From the NCBI GenBank assembly GCA_015059715.1, contig SUZV01000011.1, positions 38,760 to 102,759 on the forward strand: a stretch of 64,000 bases of DNA, read 5' to 3'. The DNA is from Rikenellaceae bacterium (lineage in GTDB: Bacteria; Bacteroidota; Bacteroidia; Bacteroidales; Rikenellaceae). Made by a program: the position numbers and the translations under genes. Below are positions 61,295 through 64,000 of the stretch, one piece after another; within the stretch, counting starts at the first letter, position 1, and each line of letters opens with the position of its first letter. The notes beneath the pieces are model-generated. The model worked only from the letters and a program-made list of their open reading frames with translations. It did not search any database and was not told where the DNA came from.

Positions 61295-63424
61295 TTAAAA
61301 ATCATATCCTACTATCGAAGCAGCATAGTTTTCCCAATACCGTGCTGATTTATACGCCTCTACCGAGTCGCGTGGCACATAAATCTTTCTGTCCGGGGCG
61401 TTGTCGTAGAACATTGAAGAATCTCCCGTTGGCGGAGTTGTTGGCTTGCAATAAACCTCTTTCAGCGAGGTGCAACTATAGAATGCACTATAACCAATCG
61501 AAGTAACGCCATTGCCAATGGTAACACTTGTCAGCGAGTAGCAATAATAGAATGCATAATCACCAATCGAAGTAACGCTGTCGGGAATGGTAACACTTGT
61601 CAACGAGTCGCATCCACCGAATGCACTATCACCAATCGAAGTAACGCTATCGGGAATAGTGATACTTGTCAACGAGGTGCATTCACAGAATGCACCACCA
61701 CCAATCGAAGTAACGCTGTCGGGAATAGTGATACTTGTCAGCGAGGTGCAATCATAGAATGCATTAACACCAATCGAAGTAACGCTGTCGGGAATAGTAA
61801 CACTTGTCAACGAGGCGCACCCAGAGAATGCATTATTTTCAATCGAAGTTACGCTATCGGGAATAGTGATACTTGTCAGCGAGGTGCAATCACAGAATGC
61901 ACCATTACCAATCGAAGTAACGCTATCAGGAATAGTAACACTTGTCAGCGAGGTGCATCCCCTGAATGCAGCATCACCAATCGAAGTAACGCTATCAGGA
62001 ATAGTAACACTTGTCAGCGAGGTGCAATTATCGAATGCCCCATCTCCAATCTCAGTCACGCCATTGCCGATTGTAACACTTGTCAGCGAGGTGCAATCAT
62101 AGAATGCACTACCACCAAACGAAGTAACGCCATTGCCAATAGTAACACTTGTCAGCGAGTAGCAACCCCAGAATGCACCATCACCAATCGAAGTAACGCT
62201 GTCGGGAATAGTAACACTTGTCAACGAGGTGCAACCAGAGAATGTCCAATCTCCAATCTCAGTCACGCCATTGCCAATAGTAACACTTGTCAGGCTACTG
62301 CAATTATAGAATGCACCATCACCTATCGAAGTAACGCTGTCGGGAATAGTGATACTTGTCAGCGAGTCGCATCCACCGAATGCACTATCACCAATCGAAG
62401 TAACGCTGTCGGGAATAGTGATACTTGTCAACGAGGTGCAACCACCGAATGCACTATCACCAATCGAAGTAACACCATTGCCGATTGTAACACTTGTCAG
62501 CGAGGTGCAATCAGAGAATGCATAACCGCCAATCTCAGTAACGCTATCGGGAATGGTAATGCTTGTCAGCGAGTAGCAATATTCGAATGCCCTATCTCCA
62601 ATCGAAGTAACTTTGCTACCATCGAAAGCCAACATACCAACTCCATCCTCGTATGTATTGGTGAGATAATCGAAATTATTGGGCCTAATGGTTTCACCGT
62701 TGGTAGTGGTATAAAAGATGATATAATCCATATTACGCTCCTGAGTAATGGTATATTCAGCGAAAACGGACTGGTCGCCCATCTTCACCACTTTTACAAC
62801 GGTACTTCGCTCAGCTCCGGTATTATTTGCGGCAATATTTAAGGTCGCACAACAGCTCTCCAAGCCCCTCGTTTCGGGAGCAAGCGAAATCCAATGCTGC
62901 GCATCGCTGGGAATAACTACCTCGCACTCGACCGACGTTTGGTAGGCAATATCGACTGTGCCACCCTCAACGGGAAGATTAAATGTATTGTTCTCGTCGG
63001 CTATAATTACCTCTTTAAGACCTTGCGACGCCACCAACACTTTCTTTGCCTTGCCACAGTTGAAAATGATAGTGCCCTCGCGGTTGTCATAGGCAAGGTC
63101 GGCAGTGAGGGTTATGGCAGTACCCTCCTCGCTTGCCTCGCCACTTGTAACGGAGGTAGTTACCCAATCGCAGTTATTGGTCAATTCCCAAGCATAGTTA
63201 CTATACACCTTAACTTCAACGCTCTCGCCGTCGGGCACGAACGTAAGCACCTCCTTATTGAGAGTGATGTAGGCGTCATCGGGAATTTCACTGCCATCAT
63301 CGGGTTTCTCCTCGGGCTGTTCGGTGTTGTTGCCACCATTGTCGATGTTGTCATCAACGCCGCCCTCGGTACAGCCGACAGCGACCATGCCCACAAGGGC
63401 AAGAAGTAGAAATAGTTTTTTCAT
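61295..63424 (-). CDS. BspA-like lipoprotein: two BACON-type domains and 17 LRR_5 repeats
   Basis: A 709-residue surface lipoprotein (MKKLFLLLALVGMVAVGC lipobox). After an acidic linker come two BACON-like domains (about residues 45-130 and 140-230), with SNYAWELTNNCDWVTTS and VPSDAQHWISLAP-type sequences, then about 17 copies of a 23-residue Treponema/BspA leucine-rich repeat: AF..C.SLTS(I/V)TIPDSVTSIGD. The end, SLKEVYCKPTTPPTG, is the usual LRR_5 cap. BspA-like proteins bind host matrix or other bacteria. Start at ATG 63422-63424; the frame runs on to 63463 without reason. Confidence 0.9.
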   Translation of the reverse strand: MKKLFLLLALVGMVAVGCTEGGVDDNIDNGGNNTEQPEEKPDDGSEIPDDAYITLNKEVLTFVPDGESVEVKVYSNYAWELTNNCDWVTTSVTSGEASEEGTAITLTADLAYDNREGTIIFNCGKAKKVLVASQGLKEVIIADENNTFNLPVEGGTVDIAYQTSVECEVVIPSDAQHWISLAPETRGLESCCATLNIAANNTGAERSTVVKVVKMGDQSVFAEYTITQERNMDYIIFYTTTNGETIRPNNFDYLTNTYEDGVGMLAFDGSKVTSIGDRAFEYCYSLTSITIPDSVTEIGGYAFSDCTSLTSVTIGNGVTSIGDSAFGGCTSLTSITIPDSVTSIGDSAFGGCDSLTSITIPDSVTSIGDGAFYNCSSLTSVTIGNGVTEIGDWTFSGCTSLTSVTIPDSVTSIGDGAFWGCYSLTSVTIGNGVTSFGGSAFYDCTSLTSVTIGNGVTEIGDGAFDNCTSLTSVTIPDSVTSIGDAAFRGCTSLTSVTIPDSVTSIGNGAFCDCTSLTSITIPDSVTSIENNAFSGCASLTSVTIPDSVTSIGVNAFYDCTSLTSITIPDSVTSIGGGAFCECTSLTSITIPDSVTSIGDSAFGGCDSLTSVTIPDSVTSIGDYAFYYCYSLTSVTIGNGVTSIGYSAFYSCTSLKEVYCKPTTPPTGDSSMFYDNAPDRKIYVPRDSVEAYKSARYWENYAASIVGYDF
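61438..62615 (-). repeat. 69-bp tandem DNA repeats encoding LRR_5 units
   Basis: Seventeen consecutive units of 69 bases, many nearly identical (for example ACGCTATC/ACGCTGTC GGGAATAG-type segments and TCAGCGAGGTGCAATC). High identity means they may gain or lose copies by recombination. Confidence 0.85.
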
Positions 63425-63757
63425 AGTAATATGATTTTGGTTTAACATTCTTTTCCAAATCAAATTACCATACGCTCCACTATGGTGTTAATGTATTAAA
63501 TAAAGAAAGTGTGGAGCTGACTTCCGTTTATCTGACACGAGGCTCTGACAAAACCTAAGACGAATAAACGATTACAAGACCCCACACTTGAATAGTATGG
63601 GGTAGGTACGCCGAATGCGTACAGCCACATAGCTATACAAGAAATGAGTGTTGTCGTATCCTCTTTTCGTTGAAACTGTCAGATTTCGTGTCAAGGATAA
63701 AAGCGAAAACACTTTCATCAAATATGTAACGCCGAGAGTATAATGCTCACGACATCA
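63425..63757 (-). promoter_or_regulatory. Long structured leader of the BspA-like gene
   Basis: About 325 nt between the promoter at 63758 and the ATG at 63424. It contains a 48-codon ORF, the hairpin GTACGC/GCGTAC (63606-63611 / 63617-63622), and alternative pairings described in the findings. No Rfam-type riboswitch was recognised by eye. Confidence 0.5.
63572..63718 (-). CDS. Short leader ORF, 48 residues
   Basis: ATG at 63716-63718 to TAA at 63572-63574 gives MKVFSLLSLTRNLTVSTKRG followed by YDNTHFLYSYVAVRIRRTYP and ILFKCGVL. It is basic, without signal peptide or membrane segment. It starts about 33 nt after the predicted transcription start and its stop codon lies just past the first RNA hairpin, as in attenuator leaders. 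It could also be a chance ORF over a structured RNA. Confidence 0.4.
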   Translation of the reverse strand: MKVFSLLSLTRNLTVSTKRGYDNTHFLYSYVAVRIRRTYPILFKCGVL

Positions 63758-63765
63758 CAAATATA
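63758..63765 (-). promoter_or_regulatory. -7 promoter element of the BspA-like operon
   Basis: Minus-strand TATATTTG; the sequence 20 bases upstream is the direct repeat TGTACATTTCGTTTT (63786-63800). Confidence 0.5.
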
Positions 63766-63785
63766 TAAAACTTTTTATGGGCAGG

Positions 63786-63891
63786 AAAACGAAATGTACA
63801 AGTAGTATAGAGGACAAAAGAGGGATAGCGGTGTAGTAGTCAGTGAGTTACGGGAGAGTGTCTAAAATTTGGGTGCAAAACGAAATGTACA
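63786..63891. repeat. 15-bp direct repeats upstream of the BspA promoter
   Basis: AAAACGAAATGTACA occurs at 63786-63800 and exactly again at 63877-63891, 91 bases apart. Confidence 0.6.
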
Positions 63892-63962
63892 TTTACTTGG
63901 ATTTTGCTTGGATAAACCAGCCCGCAGATGGGCGATAACTTGGATTTACCTTTGATTTATAC

Positions 63963-63991
63963 GGGGCGTTACTTCGGTTTCGCCCTTTTTT
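63963..63991 (+). terminator. Orphan terminator with UUCG tetraloop
   Basis: GGGCG, two T, then AC-TTCG-GT, two T, CGCCC and TTTTTT: a short stem capped with a UUCG loop and a U tract, on the plus strand. No plus-strand gene precedes it. Confidence 0.6.
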
Positions 63992-64000
63992 CGTGCCTAA

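Noticed and set aside
61438..62615. Regular repeats that could be taken for a CRISPR array
   Set aside because: The 69-base period is continuous, in frame, and encodes 23-residue LRR_5 units; there are no unique spacers.
1..64000. tRNA, rRNA, insertion sequences, integrases and toxin-antitoxin pairs
   Set aside because: None was found on reading the gaps and proteins; a covariance-model scan was not possible, so small RNAs may be missed.

Overview
The window reads as chromosomal DNA of a Bacteroidota (Bacteroidales) gut or oral anaerobe, most like Alistipes/Rikenellaceae by overall feel; the genus is inference. Reasons: about 25 genes are preceded by the Bacteroidota -7 element TAnnTTTG, Shine-Dalgarno sites are not needed to explain starts, and the gene families are typical of the phylum (fimbrillin-like lipoprotein, CarboxypepD-type TonB receptor, BACON and BspA repeats, DUF4924, PepSY-like proteins, GH57/GH133 glycogen genes, a glycogen synthase-phosphorylase fusion). 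It looks like core genome: no integrase, transposase, phage block, rRNA, tRNA or CRISPR array was found.

Layout. 1-2129: 3'-truncated YfhO-type membrane protein (minus). 2283-4619: polyprenyl diphosphate synthase and a sugar-type MFS transporter. 4985-6926: groES-groEL behind a sigma-54-like site. 7203-10051: small unknown gene, then yceD-rpmF-plsX. 10142-14702 (minus): GH133 debranching enzyme, GT4/5 glucosyltransferase and GH57 glucanase, one glycogen operon. 14957-21237: hemW, serine dehydratase, YtxH and holin-like membrane proteins, a SLOG protein, an O/P-type porin and a YeiH exporter. 21546-26051: a 40-residue peptide, fimbrillin-like lipoprotein, LMW protein tyrosine phosphatase, a thioredoxin-like secreted protein and a surface-antigen barrel. 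26236-33731: NadE, a Pmp3-type peptide, RseC and rnfBCDGEA, a Na+/H+-pumping ferredoxin:NAD+ oxidoreductase. 33841-38801: duplicated TonB-C protein, a two-component system and NADP-glutamate dehydrogenase. 39006-46464: gcvT, a GNAT-like protein, two PepSY-like secreted proteins, cdd, an RluA-type synthase, dtd, a secreted nuclease and DUF4924. 46641-53083: rpmH, prfC, a His-rich membrane protein, a TonB receptor and a MATE transporter. 53515-60493: the glycogen synthase-phosphorylase fusion, lysS and tpiA. 60802-64000: a small P-loop protein, a BspA-like lipoprotein with 17 LRR repeats, and a long structured leader with a 48-codon ORF.

How it fits together: two separate loci handle glycogen (three-gene operon and the 1414-residue fusion). 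Rnf with RseC and NadE links energy conservation to the NAD pool. A large share of the rest is envelope: porins, TonB receptor, lipoproteins and barrel proteins.

The strongest candidates for something undescribed are non-coding. (1) A family of about 130-nt palindromes with a hairpin capped by GTAC-N4/5-GTAC; all four copies lie between convergent genes and show compensatory changes between copies. (2) A second family of five terminator-like hairpins with a shared GRGGGTGACTAA stem and GTAAA-like loop. (3) The approximately 325-nt leader of the BspA-like gene, with mutually exclusive pairings around a short ORF. Coding oddities include a NadE whose amidotransferase cysteine is replaced by glycine.
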